Source: Buchnera aphidicola str. Ak (Acyrthosiphon kondoi)
GTDB taxonomy: Bacteria; Pseudomonadota; Gammaproteobacteria; Enterobacterales; Enterobacteriaceae
DNA length: 64,000 nt
NCBI RefSeq assembly: GCF_000225445.1
Contig: NC_017256.1
Coordinates: 434,001 to 498,000, forward strand
Reading direction: 5' to 3'
In this document: positions 1-9,686 of the stretch, one piece after another
Numbering within the stretch: the stretch's first letter is position 1
How the letters are laid out: every line of letters begins with the position of its first letter
Position numbers and translations under genes: made by a program
The notes under the pieces: model-generated
Databases searched by the model: none
The model's input: the letters and a program-made list of their open reading frames with translations, nothing else
Told to the model about the DNA's origin: nothing

Positions 1-74
1 TGAAGAAAATTAAAAGTAATGGAATATCAAAAATAATGCGTGGAATCAAAAATATATTACCTAAAAAATTTTAA
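1..74 (+). CDS. ffh: Signal recognition particle protein Ffh, C-terminal end only
   Basis: The frame is open from base 3 to the TAA at 72-74 and gives a basic tail, KKIKSNGISKIMRGIKNILP followed by KKF. This resembles the methionine- and lysine-rich end of the M domain of Ffh, which binds 4.5S RNA and signal sequences. The rest of the gene lies before the window. Ffh directly upstream of rpsP is the order found in E. coli, which supports the call. The fragment is only 23 residues long, so the name rests on this tail and on context. Confidence 0.8.
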   Translation, partial: KKIKSNGISKIMRGIKNILPKKF

Positions 75-202
75 AAAATTATATTCTAAAGATATAGATT
101 TAGTAAATTTTTTAGTTTGGATTAAATATAAGAAGTATAATTTTATCATTCAATTTATTTTAAATAATTCTTTTAATTTTAAAACTCTTAGGAAGAAAAG
201 AT

Positions 203-460
203 ATGGTAAAAATTCGTTTATCTAGATATGGAACAAAAAAACGTCCGTTTTATAAGATGGTAGTAGCTGATAGTCGTTTTTCTAGAAATGGTCGTTTTAT
301 TGAACGTATAGGATACTTTAATCCTATTGCTAAAGGAAAATCTGAGAAACTAAAATTAGATTTAAAACGTATTAAATATTGGATTGATCAAGGAGCTCAA
401 ATGTCAGAAAGAACTAAAAAACTAATAAAATCAATAAACAAAAAAGAGGCTATATTATAA
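203..460 (+). CDS. rpsP: 30S ribosomal protein S16
   Basis: S16 is a small-subunit protein needed for 30S assembly. The 85-residue product is close to the 82 residues of E. coli and is colinear with it: [10 protein letters not shown] at the start, [25 protein letters not shown] in the middle. The last few residues are more divergent. The ATG at 203 follows an AGGAAG ribosome binding site about 8 bases upstream. It is the first complete gene of the conserved rpsP-rimM-trmD-rplS operon, and its stop lies within or next to the start region of rimM. Confidence 0.97.
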   Translation: MVKIRLSRYGTKKRPFYKMVVADSRFSRNGRFIERIGYFNPIAKGKSEKLKLDLKRIKYWIDQGAQMSERTKKLIKSINKKEAIL

Positions 461-492
461 ATATTAGTATTAACATACCAGTTAAACCATTA

Positions 493-984
493 TTGATAGG
501 GAAAGTTGGAAAATCTTATGGAATATTAGGTTGGATAAATATTTTTTCTTTTACAGAAGAACAAGAAAAAATATTTAATTATCTTCCGTGGTTTTTTTTA
601 AAAGAAAAAAAATGGACAAAAATTCAAATTAACAATTGGAAAAATCATAAAAACAATTTTGTTGTTCAAATAAAAAATATTTCCGATCGTTCAATTGTTA
701 GAAAGTTCACAAATTCAGATATCATAATTAGTAAATACACATTACCCGTATTACAAAAAAATGATTACTATTGGAATGATATTATTGACTGTAAAGTATT
801 CAATCTAGATCAGATTTATTTAGGAACAGTAATTAATTTAATGAGGATAAAAAATAACGATATTCTTATTTTAAAAAATGAGTCAAAAAAATTTAAAAAA
901 AATATATTAATCCCATTTATTGAAAATCACATAATAAAAAATGTAAATATTAAAAATAAATTTATATTAGTTCAATGGAAATAA
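493..984 (+). CDS. rimM: Ribosome maturation factor RimM
   Basis: RimM helps mature the head of the 30S subunit and binds S19. The product shows the N-terminal barrel motif GKVGKSYGILGW and the later YYWNDII segment, with a C-terminal PRC-barrel-like part, all colinear with E. coli RimM. The first usable standard start is the TTG at 493, which would cut off the segment PVKPLLIGK that matches E. coli PVDPIVLGK. Codons stay open upstream to about 454, with an AGAGG element at 445-449 and only ATT or ATA codons as possible starts (454, 457 or 463). The true protein therefore probably begins there, overlapping the rpsP stop. Downstream trmD follows after 14 bases. Confidence 0.93.
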   Translation: MIGKVGKSYGILGWINIFSFTEEQEKIFNYLPWFFLKEKKWTKIQINNWKNHKNNFVVQIKNISDRSIVRKFTNSDIIISKYTLPVLQKNDYYWNDIIDCKVFNLDQIYLGTVINLMRIKNNDILILKNESKKFKKNILIPFIENHIIKNVNIKNKFILVQWK

Positions 985-998
985 ACTGTATATTCTAA

Positions 999-1709
999 AT
1001 GAAAAAAAAAAATAATGATACTACAATATGGTTTAATATTATTACTATTTTTCCAGAAATGTTTCGTACAATTACTGATTATGGCATTATTGGACAAGCA
1101 GTTAAAAAAAAAATTATTAATATTAATTTTTTTAATCCAAGAAATTTTAGTAAAAATAAATACAAATCCATAGATGATCGTCCTTATGGAGGAGGACCAG
1201 GCATGTTGATGAGTGCCGAACCATTGTATCTAGCAATTCAACAAGCTAAGTCTATATCAAAAAATGCAATTGTTATTTATTTATCTCCTCAAGGGAAAGT
1301 ATTTCAACAAAATAATATCAAACAATTAATTACAAGAAAAAAAATTATTTTTATATGTGGTCGATATGAAGGAATAGACCAACGGATTATTGATAATCAA
1401 GTAGATGAGGAATGGTCTATTGGGAGTTATATACTTACTGGAGGAGAATTAGCTGCCATGGTTATGATTGACTCTATCTCTCGATTAGTTCCGGGTGTTA
1501 TTAAAACCAAAAAATCAATAGAAGAAGATTCTTTTTCTAATAATTTACTTGATTATCCTAGTTATACGCGACCTCAAATTATAAGAAAAATGTTAGTTCC
1601 TAAAGTGTTATTATCTGGAAACCATAATCAAATTCGTCTTTGGCGTTTAAAGCAATCACTTGGAAATACATGGATTAAACGTCCTGATCTTTTAAAAAAA
1701 AAACACTAA
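999..1709 (+). CDS. trmD: tRNA (guanine37-N1)-methyltransferase TrmD, C-terminus frameshifted
   Basis: TrmD makes m1G37 in tRNAs that read CNN codons, using S-adenosylmethionine, and so prevents +1 frameshifts. The trefoil-knot motifs are present: RPYGGGPGM at 61-69, YLSPQGK at 94-100, CGRYEGIDQR at 120-129 and SIGSYILTGGE at 140-150. As written the frame stops after 236 residues, just behind a run of ten A (1694-1703). One more A would continue the frame to the TAA at 1763-1765, adding TLTKEEKILLDEF and a short lysine-rich tail that matches the end of E. coli TrmD and gives exactly 255 residues, the E. coli length. The gene also begins with an eleven-A run that is in frame. Confidence 0.96.
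   Translation: MKKKNNDTTIWFNIITIFPEMFRTITDYGIIGQAVKKKIININFFNPRNFSKNKYKSIDDRPYGGGPGMLMSAEPLYLAIQQAKSISKNAIVIYLSPQGKVFQQNNIKQLITRKKIIFICGRYEGIDQRIIDNQVDEEWSIGSYILTGGELAAMVMIDSISRLVPGVIKTKKSIEEDSFSNNLLDYPSYTRPQIIRKMLVPKVLLSGNHNQIRLWRLKQSLGNTWIKRPDLLKKKH
1694..1703 (+). other. A10 tract, frameshift site in trmD
   Basis: Ten A residues sit in the 3' part of trmD. As read they give KKKH and a stop. With eleven A the downstream bases 1704-1765 encode the conserved TrmD C-terminus. The tract is a candidate site of transcriptional slippage, or of a sequencing under-call. Confidence 0.8.
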
Positions 1710-1804
1710 CAAAGGAAGAAAAAATTCTGCTAGATGAATTCAAAAAAACAAATCAAAAAAAATAATTATTAATTTCTTTAAGTGTCTGAATTAAAGAGGA
1801 AATC

Positions 1805-2152
1805 ATGCTCAATATAATTCAAAAAATAGAAAAAAAACAAATCAAAAAAAATATACCTGTTTTTAGACCTGGAGATACTGTAGAAGTTAAAGTATGGGTT
1901 ATTGAAGGATCTAAAAAACGTCTACAATCTTTTGAAGGAATTGTGATAGCAATAAAAAATCGTGGTTTAAATTCATCTTTTACCGTCCGTAAAATTTCTA
2001 ATGGAGAAGGTGTTGAACGGGTCTTTCAAACGCATTCTCATAGCATTAATGAAATTCTTATTAAAAGAAAAGGTTTAGTTAGAAAAGCAAAATTATATTA
2101 CTTAAGAACCCTAACCGGAAAAGCAGCTCGTATTAAAGAAAGACTAAATTGA
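1805..2152 (+). CDS. rplS: 50S ribosomal protein L19
   Basis: L19 lies at the 30S-50S interface. The 115-residue product has exactly the E. coli length and is nearly identical through [43 protein letters not shown] and the end [11 protein letters not shown]. The ATG at 1805 follows AGAGGA at a normal distance. It closes the rpsP operon and is followed within ten bases by a clear terminator hairpin. Confidence 0.98.
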   Translation: MLNIIQKIEKKQIKKNIPVFRPGDTVEVKVWVIEGSKKRLQSFEGIVIAIKNRGLNSSFTVRKISNGEGVERVFQTHSHSINEILIKRKGLVRKAKLYYLRTLTGKAARIKERLN

Positions 2153-2159
2153 TTTTAAT

Positions 2160-2197
2160 ATGCAGTCATGACATAATTCTTGACTGCATTATTTTTT
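2160..2197 (+). terminator. Rho-independent terminator after rplS
   Basis: A perfect 9-base-pair stem (2160-2168 with 2181-2189, core TGCAGTCA/TGACTGCA) with a 12-base loop is followed by a T-rich run. It lies between the + strand rplS operon and the convergent tldD. Confidence 0.8.
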
Positions 2198-2235
2198 ATA
2201 ATATATAAATCATAATAAATTTTTATTCAAGAAAA

Positions 2236-3687
2236 TTACACAGTTCCACCTATAGTTAAACTTTCCAATTTCATAGATGGTTGACCTATTCCAACGGGAA
2301 TGTTTTGACCATCTTTACCACAGACACCTATTCCTGGATCCATTTTTAAATCATCACCAACCATTGATATTTTTTGCATAACTTCTAAACCTGAACCTAT
2401 TAGAGTTGTATTTTTGATTGGTGTAATAATTTTGCCTTTCTTTATCAAGTAAGCTTCTGAGGTAGAAAAAACAAATTTACCAGAAGTAATATCTACTTGA
2501 CCTCCGGAAAAATTTACAGCATACACTCCATAATCAACACTTTTAATTATATCATTTATTTTAGATTTTCCAGATAACATATAAGTGTTAGTCATACGAG
2601 GCATAGGTAAACATGAATAAGATTCACGACGTCCGTTACCGGTAGATTCCATACCCATTAGACGTGCATTAAGTTTATCTTGCATATACTTTTTGAGTAT
2701 TCCATTTTCAATTAAAACATTATATTGACCTGGAGTACCTTCATCATCTACATTTAATGATCCACGTTGATTTTTAAGTGTGCCATCATCAATAATAGTA
2801 CATAATTTTGATGCAACTTTTTTCCCAATCATATTAGTGAATATTGAAGTTCCTCTTCTATTAAAATCTCCTTCTAAACCATGACCTATTGCTTCATGTA
2901 ATAAAACACCTGGCCATCCAGATCCTAAAACTACTGGGAATGTTCCTGAAGGAGCTTCTTTTGAAGATAAATTCAATAAAGCTATGCGTACAGCTTCTCT
3001 AGACCAATAATCAATTCTAATTTCTTTTGAAAAATCATCTTGATTTAAGAAAAATTTATAATCAGTTCGACTGCCACCTCCACTCCGACCACGTTCTCTT
3101 TTTCCACTATCTTCTACTAAAACACTGATTGAAAATTGAACTGATGGTCTTATATCTGCTACTAAATTTCCATCAGTAGAAGCAATTAAAATTTTTTCAT
3201 ATGAACCTGTTAAAGTCGCATTTACTTCTGTTACACGATGATCAAGACTGCGTGCCACATGATCTGCTCTATAAAGAAGATCAATTTTTTCTCTAACAGA
3301 GAATGTTTCTAAAGGGTTAATGGCACTATAAAAAATTTGTGTTTGTTTTTTTGATAAAGTTCTTGTTTTTCCTGAACCTTTAATAAAAATTATACTGCGT
3401 GCTTTTTTAGTGCTAGCTCTTAAGGAATCTATTGATATTTGATCTGCATAGGCAAATCCTGTACTTTCACCTTTAATAGCTCTGACTCCAATTCCTTCAT
3501 CAGAATGGTAATTTCCTTCTTTTATAATTCCATTTTCTAGTGACCAAGATTCGTGAAAATGAGATTGAAAATAAAGATCTCCATAATCTAACTTATATGC
3601 ACAAAGTTCTTCTAAAGCAGTTAAAATATCTTGATGATTTATTTTATTTGCATCTAACAAAGATTCAGTAACTAATTCAAATGTCAT
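2236..3687 (-). CDS. tldD: Metalloprotease TldD
   Basis: TldD works with PmbA (TldE) as a cytoplasmic zinc metalloprotease that trims small peptides. The 483 residues match the E. coli length of 481. The metal-binding [11 protein letters not shown] motif (HExxxH form) lies at 264-274, the glycine-rich RGRSGGGSR segment near 199-207, and the conserved end [19 protein letters not shown] is intact. The gene stands alone, convergent with rplS and divergent from aroQ. PmbA is not in this window. Confidence 0.95.
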   Translation of the reverse strand: MTFELVTESLLDANKINHQDILTALEELCAYKLDYGDLYFQSHFHESWSLENGIIKEGNYHSDEGIGVRAIKGESTGFAYADQISIDSLRASTKKARSIIFIKGSGKTRTLSKKQTQIFYSAINPLETFSVREKIDLLYRADHVARSLDHRVTEVNATLTGSYEKILIASTDGNLVADIRPSVQFSISVLVEDSGKRERGRSGGGSRTDYKFFLNQDDFSKEIRIDYWSREAVRIALLNLSSKEAPSGTFPVVLGSGWPGVLLHEAIGHGLEGDFNRRGTSIFTNMIGKKVASKLCTIIDDGTLKNQRGSLNVDDEGTPGQYNVLIENGILKKYMQDKLNARLMGMESTGNGRRESYSCLPMPRMTNTYMLSGKSKINDIIKSVDYGVYAVNFSGGQVDITSGKFVFSTSEAYLIKKGKIITPIKNTTLIGSGLEVMQKISMVGDDLKMDPGIGVCGKDGQNIPVGIGQPSMKLESLTIGGTV

Positions 3688-3812
3688 TTAAACTCACTTA
3701 ATTTATGATATTATCATAAATATCTATTATAAAAGATAAAAAAATATGATTTAATATTTTTAAAAAATTATATTTTAGCGTATTTAGTATACAATCATTT
3801 AAAGAGATTAAT

Positions 3813-4265
3813 ATGAAGAAAAATATAAATATATTATTAATAAATGGACCTAATTTAAATCTTTTAGGAACAAGAGAAACAAAAATTTATGGTAATGTTA
3901 CTTTGACTGATTTATTAAAAAGTCTAGAAATAAAAGCAAAAAAACTTAATGTGTCTTTAGATCATATACAATCTAATGCAGAACATGTACTGATTGATAA
4001 AATCCACTCTTCAAGAACGAAAATTAATTATATAATTATTAATCCAGCAGCATTCACTCATACTAGTATAGCTATTAGAGACGCGTTAATTGCAGTCGAT
4101 ATTCCTTTTATTGAAGTTCATATTTCAAACATTTATTCCAGAGAAAATTTTCGTTCTCATTCATGGTTATCTGATATTTCTAAAGGTGTAATCTGCGGAC
4201 TAGGTCTAGATGGTTACCATTGGGCGTTAGAGACAATAGCTAAAAGATTAATTAATTTAAAATAA
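3813..4265 (+). CDS. aroQ: Type II 3-dehydroquinate dehydratase
   Basis: This enzyme makes 3-dehydroshikimate, the third step of the shikimate route to aromatic amino acids, which the symbiont supplies to its host. The 150-residue product has the small dodecameric type II fold: [12 protein letters not shown] at 11-22, the catalytic tyrosine Y26, NPAAFTHTS at 78-86, and the H103 region EVHISN. E. coli uses the unrelated type I enzyme AroD, so this is a case where the gene is not the E. coli form. The ATG follows AGAGA at 3801-3805. Expression is probably monocistronic. Confidence 0.96.
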   Translation: MKKNINILLINGPNLNLLGTRETKIYGNVTLTDLLKSLEIKAKKLNVSLDHIQSNAEHVLIDKIHSSRTKINYIIINPAAFTHTSIAIRDALIAVDIPFIEVHISNIYSRENFRSHSWLSDISKGVICGLGLDGYHWALETIAKRLINLK

Positions 4266-4335
4266 TGAAATTTATAAAAGTATGATTCGATTTATTAAAA
4301 ATAGAAAAATTTTATACGATAATTAAAATATAATT

Positions 4336-4375
4336 TTGCACTCTCTTAAATGTTTTTTTAAAATAGAAAGTGCAA
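4336..4375. terminator. Hairpin between convergent aroQ and fis
   Basis: A 7-base-pair stem TTGCACT/AGTGCAA (4336-4342 with 4369-4375), extended past a mismatch, lies between two convergent genes with AT-rich flanks on both sides. It could end transcripts from either strand. The T tails are imperfect. Confidence 0.4.
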
Positions 4376-4409
4376 TTAAAAAAGAGTTTAAAAAAAATTT
4401 TTAAAATAA

Positions 4410-4706
4410 TTAATTCATATTATATTTTTTTAATTTTTTTCTCAATGTGCTACGATTTATTCCCATCATTAAAGCAGCACGTGTTTGATTTCCTCTAGTA
4501 TATTGCATTACCATGTCTAAAAGTGGTTCCTCTAATTCAGCTAAAGCTAATTCATACAAATTATTTATATATTTTCCATTTAAATTTAGCAAATAATCTT
4601 TTAAAGATTTTTTAACTAATTCACGTAAAGGCTTTTTTATATTTTTATCTTTATTATGTGTATCAGGAAAAACTAAAAATTCTGTATTTATTTTTTTTTC
4701 TAGCAT
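4410..4706 (-). CDS. fis: Nucleoid-associated DNA-binding protein Fis
   Basis: Fis bends DNA and shapes transcription of stable RNA and growth genes. The 98 residues equal the E. coli length. The C-terminal half is almost identical, from [20 protein letters not shown] through the recognition helix [14 protein letters not shown] to the final MN. The N-terminal arm is more diverged. E. coli fis is cotranscribed with dusB, which is absent here. Keeping fis in a genome with few regulators suggests a structural chromosome role. Confidence 0.97.
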   Translation of the reverse strand: MLEKKINTEFLVFPDTHNKDKNIKKPLRELVKKSLKDYLLNLNGKYINNLYELALAELEEPLLDMVMQYTRGNQTRAALMMGINRSTLRKKLKKYNMN

Positions 4707-4870
4707 GATACTGTCAACTCTTAATTTTTTATATTATATATATCATTTAAAAGAATTATACTTAAAAACATTTTTTTATCTATTTAATAATATATTTAAA
4801 TTTTTTATATAATAAATAATATGTTTTATTAAAAATAAATACAATAAATAAAAAAATTTTGTTGTGTATT

Positions 4871-5809
4871 TTATATTTTTAAAATAAGTTCTTGCATATC
4901 TTGCGGAAGAGGTATTGTCCAAGACATTAAATTTTTAGTAATAGGATGATAAAAAGAAAGCCGGCTAGCATGTAATGCTTGACGAGGAAATTTATATATT
5001 GTATTCATGTTTTTATTTTTTATATAATCTAATTGAATATTAGATCCGCCATAACATGGATCCCCAACTAATGGGTATTTAATATATAACATATGTACAC
5101 GGATTTGGTGCGTACGTCCAGTTTCTAATCGTATTCCTATATGTGTATAAAATTTAAAACGATTAATTATTTTATAATGTGTTACTGATTTCTTTCCTGA
5201 ATGATGCACCATCATACACGTTTTTTTATAACGATGACGCATTATAGGCTCATTTACAGTACCACCTGAAATCATTCTTCCTTTGACAATTCCTTCATAT
5301 TCTCGAATAATTTTTCTTTTTTTCAATAATCCTAATAGATAATTATAAGAAAAAATAGTTTTTGCAATAACCATTAATCCACTTGTAAATTTATCCAAAC
5401 GATGAACTATACCTGCACGAGGTAAATCTTGAATATTTTTATAATGATATAATAAACCATTTAAAATTGTTCCTTGTTTATTACCTGAACCTGGATGAAC
5501 AACCAAACCAGAAGGTTTATTAATTACCAATATATCATTATCCTCATAAACAATATTTAAAAAAATATTTTCAGGTTTGTTGAATAATATATCTTCGTAA
5601 AAAGGACGAATGGTAAGAATCTCTCCGCCTAATATTTTTTTATCAGGTTGGTTTACAACAGTTTTATTGACTAACACCCGATTCATAATAATTAAACGTT
5701 TTAAGTAAGAACGAGAATATTCTTTAAATAATTCAGACAATACTAGATCTAATCTTTTTCCTAATAATGAGCAACATGATACGACAGCAGTTAATTCTAT
5801 TTTTTTCAA
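4871..5809 (-). CDS. rluD: 23S rRNA pseudouridine synthase RluD
   Basis: RluD makes pseudouridines 1911, 1915 and 1917 in helix 69 of 23S rRNA. An S4-like RNA-binding domain covers about residues 18-70. The catalytic motif HRLDK lies at 136-140, with D139 as the catalytic aspartate, followed by TSGLMVIAKT. The later ETGRTHQIRVH segment is also present. Length is 312 against 326 in E. coli. Its divergent neighbour is bamD, and rluD and bamD (yfiO) are also divergent neighbours in E. coli, which supports both names. Confidence 0.95.
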   Translation of the reverse strand: MKKIELTAVVSCCSLLGKRLDLVLSELFKEYSRSYLKRLIIMNRVLVNKTVVNQPDKKILGGEILTIRPFYEDILFNKPENIFLNIVYEDNDILVINKPSGLVVHPGSGNKQGTILNGLLYHYKNIQDLPRAGIVHRLDKFTSGLMVIAKTIFSYNYLLGLLKKRKIIREYEGIVKGRMISGGTVNEPIMRHRYKKTCMMVHHSGKKSVTHYKIINRFKFYTHIGIRLETGRTHQIRVHMLYIKYPLVGDPCYGGSNIQLDYIKNKNMNTIYKFPRQALHASRLSFYHPITKNLMSWTIPLPQDMQELILKI

Positions 5810-5951
5810 TATAATTATCCTGTAATTAAGAAATATTTTGATAATTTTAAAACTGGATCTTTAATGTTTATAGAATATAATATTCTATATAATTCCAAAC
5901 ATAAATATTTTTAACAAAAAATTTTATTAATTTAAACTTGAATACAAAATA

Positions 5952-6695
5952 ATGAAAAAAAAAAACAGTATTATATTTATTTTTATGATTTTATTTTTAA
6001 ACTTAACTGTGCACTCCGAATCTTTAAAAAATAATAATTTTATAGAAACATATATTCTTTATAAAGAATCTAATAAAGAATTAAAAAATGAGCATTTTGA
6101 TAATGCAATATATATGTTAGAAAAAATAAAAAAAAACAATATTGCTAATTTTGATAATGACAAAGTTCAAATACATTTAATTTATGCTTATTATAAAAAT
6201 TTAAATTTTAATATAGCTCAAAAAAATATAGAAGAATTTATGAGATGTTATCCAAATCATCCAAATACAGATTATGTTAGATATATAAAATGTTTAATTA
6301 GCATGTCTTTAGACAAAAACATACTTTTGAAAATTTTACCTATAAATTATCATAAAAATGATATTAATTATTCAATAAACGCGTTTTTTCAATTAAACAA
6401 TTTTATTCATCAATATCCTCAAAGTCTCTATCTTATTAATGCTAAAAAAAAATTAATATGTCTGAAATATCATTTATCTGAATACGATCTGGCAATATTA
6501 AAATTTTATTTTTCTCATAAAGAATATATAGCAGTTATAAATAGAGGAGAAGAAATACTTCAAAAATATTCAGAAACACCAGCTGCACGACAAGCCCTTA
6601 TATACATAGAAAAATCTTATAAAGCATTAAAAATATTTGATACAGCAAAAAAGATATCAAAAATAATTTTATTAAATCAAATTAAAGAAACTTAA
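5952..6695 (+). CDS. bamD: Outer membrane assembly factor BamD, without lipobox
   Basis: BamD is the essential accessory protein of the BAM complex that folds outer membrane beta-barrels. The 247 residues (E. coli 245) align along the TPR repeats: VQIHLIYAYYK, YPNHPNTDYVRY, YPQSLYLINAKK and the terminal repeat. A hydrophobic N-terminal segment at about residues 6-20 acts as a signal peptide. Unlike E. coli BamD, it carries no cysteine near its end (NLTVHSES in place of a lipobox), so lipidation seems impossible. An eleven-A run at 5955-5965 sits in frame right after the ATG. Confidence 0.92.
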   Translation: MKKKNSIIFIFMILFLNLTVHSESLKNNNFIETYILYKESNKELKNEHFDNAIYMLEKIKKNNIANFDNDKVQIHLIYAYYKNLNFNIAQKNIEEFMRCYPNHPNTDYVRYIKCLISMSLDKNILLKILPINYHKNDINYSINAFFQLNNFIHQYPQSLYLINAKKKLICLKYHLSEYDLAILKFYFSHKEYIAVINRGEEILQKYSETPAARQALIYIEKSYKALKIFDTAKKISKIILLNQIKET

Positions 6696-6866
6696 AATTC
6701 AAAAAGAAAAATTAATTTTAAATATAAAATTATTGATTGATAAAATACTCTAAAATACTTTTTTTAAATATTTTTTTAATGATTATAAATACAAAAAATA
6801 TAATAAATTTACTTTCAGAATACCTTGTACAATTAATATTGATTTTTATATTAACAAGAAAAAAAA

Positions 6867-9503
6867 ATGAAAAAAACAACAAATACAATACGTCAAGATT
6901 TTTTAAGATTTTTTAAAGAAAAAAAACATGTAATTGTTCCAAGTAGTTCTTTAGTTCCACATAATGATTCTACATTATTATTTACTAATGCAGGAATGAA
7001 TCAATTTAAAGAAATCTTTTTAGGTCAAAAAAAAAGCGATTATCCATGTGTAGCTACTGTTCAAAGATGTTTAAGAACTGGAGGAAAACACAATGATTTA
7101 GAAAACGTAGGATATACTTCAAAACATCATACATTTTTTGAAATGCTTGGTAATTTTAGTTTTGGAGATTATTTCAAACAAGAAGCAATTGAATATGCCT
7201 GGGAATTATTAACATCCAAAAAATGGTTTAATATACCAAAAAATAAATTATGGATTTCAGTATATCAAGATGACGATGAAACATATAACATATGGCATAA
7301 AATTATAAAAATCCCTTCCGAACGCATTATAAGAATAGGTGATAAAAATAACACTAAATATGAATCTGAAAATTTTTGGCAAATGGGTGATAGTGGACCA
7401 TGTGGTCCTTGTACTGAAATATTTTATGATTATGGAAACGAAATTATAAATAATCCATTAGAATTTTTAGAAAATAAAAAAAATCGTTTTATTGAAATCT
7501 GGAATATTGTTTTCATAGAATTCAATCGAATTTCAAAAACAAAAATTATTTCTCTAGAAAACAAATCTATAGATACAGGTATGGGATTAGAAAGAATATC
7601 TGCTGTTTTACAAAACGTTTTTTCTAATTATAATATTGATATATTTCAAGAATTAATTAAAGCTATATCTAAATTGAGTACTATAAATAATTCTAATGCT
7701 ATTTCCTTACAAGTTATAGCAGATCATATTAGATCTTGTGCATATATTATCGCAGATAATATCACCCCATCAAATGAACATAGAGGTTATGTTTTAAGAA
7801 GAATTATTAGAAGAGCATTAAGACATGGGCATAAAATTGGAATTAAAAAACATTTTTTTTATAAATTAGTATCGAATGTAATTCAGGCTATGGGAAATAG
7901 CGCTGATATATTAAAAGAAAACCAAGAAAAAATAGAAAAAATTTTAAAAATAGAAGAAATACAATTTTCTTATACCCTGGATAAAGGTTTAAAAATATTA
8001 AATTATGAAATACAAAAAATACATAATAATATACTTCCAGGTAAAATTGCATTTTATCTTTATGATACCTTTGGATTTCCAATTGATTTAACAGCAGATG
8101 TTTGTCGTGAAAAAAATATAAAAATAGATTACACTAACTACAAAATAGAAAAAGAAAAACAAAAAAAACAATCAAATATTAATAAAACATTCCATAAAAA
8201 TTATAATGATAATATCGTTCTAAACGATACTTGTTTTTTTGAAGGTTATACAAAAAACACAATACAATCATCTGTAAAATATATTTTCGTAAATAATCAA
8301 TCCGTTGCTACTATTACAAAAGATGAAAATGGAATTATTTTTCTTGATAAAACGCCGTTTTATGGTGAGTCAGGAGGACAAATAGGTGATATAGGTCAAT
8401 TATATAATCAACAATCATCTTTTATAGTAGAAAATACAAAAAAATATGGAAAAATGATAGGACATATTGGAAAATTAATTTCAGGAAAGATTACAGTTAA
8501 TGATCCAATTTATAGTCAAATTGATAAAAATCACAGACATTTTATTCAATTGAATCATTCCGCAACACATTTATTACACGCTGCATTACGAAAAATTTTA
8601 GGAAATAATGTTAGTCAAAAAGGATCTTTAGTAACTAATAAATATTTAAGATTTGATTTTTCTTATTTTGCGCCAATAGAAATGTCTCAAATACAGAAAA
8701 TTGAACATGTTGTTAACATGAAAATTCGAAATAATATTAAAATTGAAACTGAAGAATTAAGTTTAGAAGAAGCTAAAAAGAAAAAAGCGATGGCTTTTTT
8801 TGATAATCAATACAGTTCTATTGTACGAGTTGTATTTATAAACAATTTTTCAATTGAGCTTTGTGGTGGTACACATGCTGAAAGAACTGGCGATATTGGA
8901 TTATTTAAAATTATTTCTCAATCAAGTATAGCATCAGGAATTAAAAGAATTGAAGCTGTAACGGGGAAGAAAGCTATAGATTATTTACATGAAAAAGATA
9001 ATTATATAAAGGATATATCTCTTATACTAAATTGTAATAATTTCGATATTAAAGAAAAAGCCAAAAAACTTACAATAACGATAAAAAATCTAGAAGAAAA
9101 AATAATTCAAATACAAAAAAAAGAAAATGTACAATATATAAAAAAATTGCTTAAAAATGTAACTGATATACAAGGAACAAAATTTTTATCAAATATTTTT
9201 TATGATCACGAACATAAACTATTAAGAATAATAGTTGATCAATTAAAACAAGAGCTAAAAAACACAATTATTATCTTAATAAATATTATTAATAATCGCT
9301 TTACTATCATTATCGGAGTTACAAAAAATCTATTTAAAAATATAACAGCAATAAAAATCATGGATATGATTAAAAACGAAACAAATGGAAAGGGAGGAGG
9401 AAAAAAAGAAATTGCTGAAGGAGGAGGTATTTATACAAAACAACTACTGACTATTTTAAATAATATAAAACCATGGATCAATACACAGTTGAATAAAAAA
9501 TAA
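6867..9503 (+). CDS. alaS: Alanyl-tRNA synthetase
   Basis: AlaRS charges tRNA-Ala and clears Ser and Gly mischarges. The 878 residues match the 876 of E. coli. The class II catalytic core is N-terminal (QFKEIFLGQ, RCLRTGGKHNDLENVG, HHTFFEMLGNFSFGDYF). The editing-site zinc ligands are all present: HSATH at 564-568 and CGGTH at 666-670, followed by a C-terminal C-Ala domain ending in GKGGGKKEIAEGGG and a short tail. In contrast with leuS of this window the editing residues are intact. csrA follows, as in E. coli. Confidence 0.98.
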   Translation: MKKTTNTIRQDFLRFFKEKKHVIVPSSSLVPHNDSTLLFTNAGMNQFKEIFLGQKKSDYPCVATVQRCLRTGGKHNDLENVGYTSKHHTFFEMLGNFSFGDYFKQEAIEYAWELLTSKKWFNIPKNKLWISVYQDDDETYNIWHKIIKIPSERIIRIGDKNNTKYESENFWQMGDSGPCGPCTEIFYDYGNEIINNPLEFLENKKNRFIEIWNIVFIEFNRISKTKIISLENKSIDTGMGLERISAVLQNVFSNYNIDIFQELIKAISKLSTINNSNAISLQVIADHIRSCAYIIADNITPSNEHRGYVLRRIIRRALRHGHKIGIKKHFFYKLVSNVIQAMGNSADILKENQEKIEKILKIEEIQFSYTLDKGLKILNYEIQKIHNNILPGKIAFYLYDTFGFPIDLTADVCREKNIKIDYTNYKIEKEKQKKQSNINKTFHKNYNDNIVLNDTCFFEGYTKNTIQSSVKYIFVNNQSVATITKDENGIIFLDKTPFYGESGGQIGDIGQLYNQQSSFIVENTKKYGKMIGHIGKLISGKITVNDPIYSQIDKNHRHFIQLNHSATHLLHAALRKILGNNVSQKGSLVTNKYLRFDFSYFAPIEMSQIQKIEHVVNMKIRNNIKIETEELSLEEAKKKKAMAFFDNQYSSIVRVVFINNFSIELCGGTHAERTGDIGLFKIISQSSIASGIKRIEAVTGKKAIDYLHEKDNYIKDISLILNCNNFDIKEKAKKLTITIKNLEEKIIQIQKKENVQYIKKLLKNVTDIQGTKFLSNIFYDHEHKLLRIIVDQLKQELKNTIIILINIINNRFTIIIGVTKNLFKNITAIKIMDMIKNETNGKGGGKKEIAEGGGIYTKQLLTILNNIKPWINTQLNKK

Positions 9504-9686
9504 AAATAATAAGTATTTTTAATGTATATTTTGTATATTAAAGAAATAAAATATTGAAAAATTATTAGTAAAAAATCATTAAAAATATGTAATTAAGATG
9601 TCTTATGGTCTACGTTTAACCCTGTATTATTCATGACGCCAGGAAATAGAGAGACTGAACTCTTTTAATCTTTCAAGGAACAAAGA

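Noticed and set aside
40-225. 61-codon open frame overlapping the ffh end and rpsP start
   Set aside because: It overlaps two conserved genes in other frames and its translation is low-complexity and AT-driven.
6825-6852. Promoter-like TTGTAC and TATATT before alaS
   Set aside because: Spacing of 16 is good, but it would leave a leader of under ten bases and such matches are expected often at this base composition.
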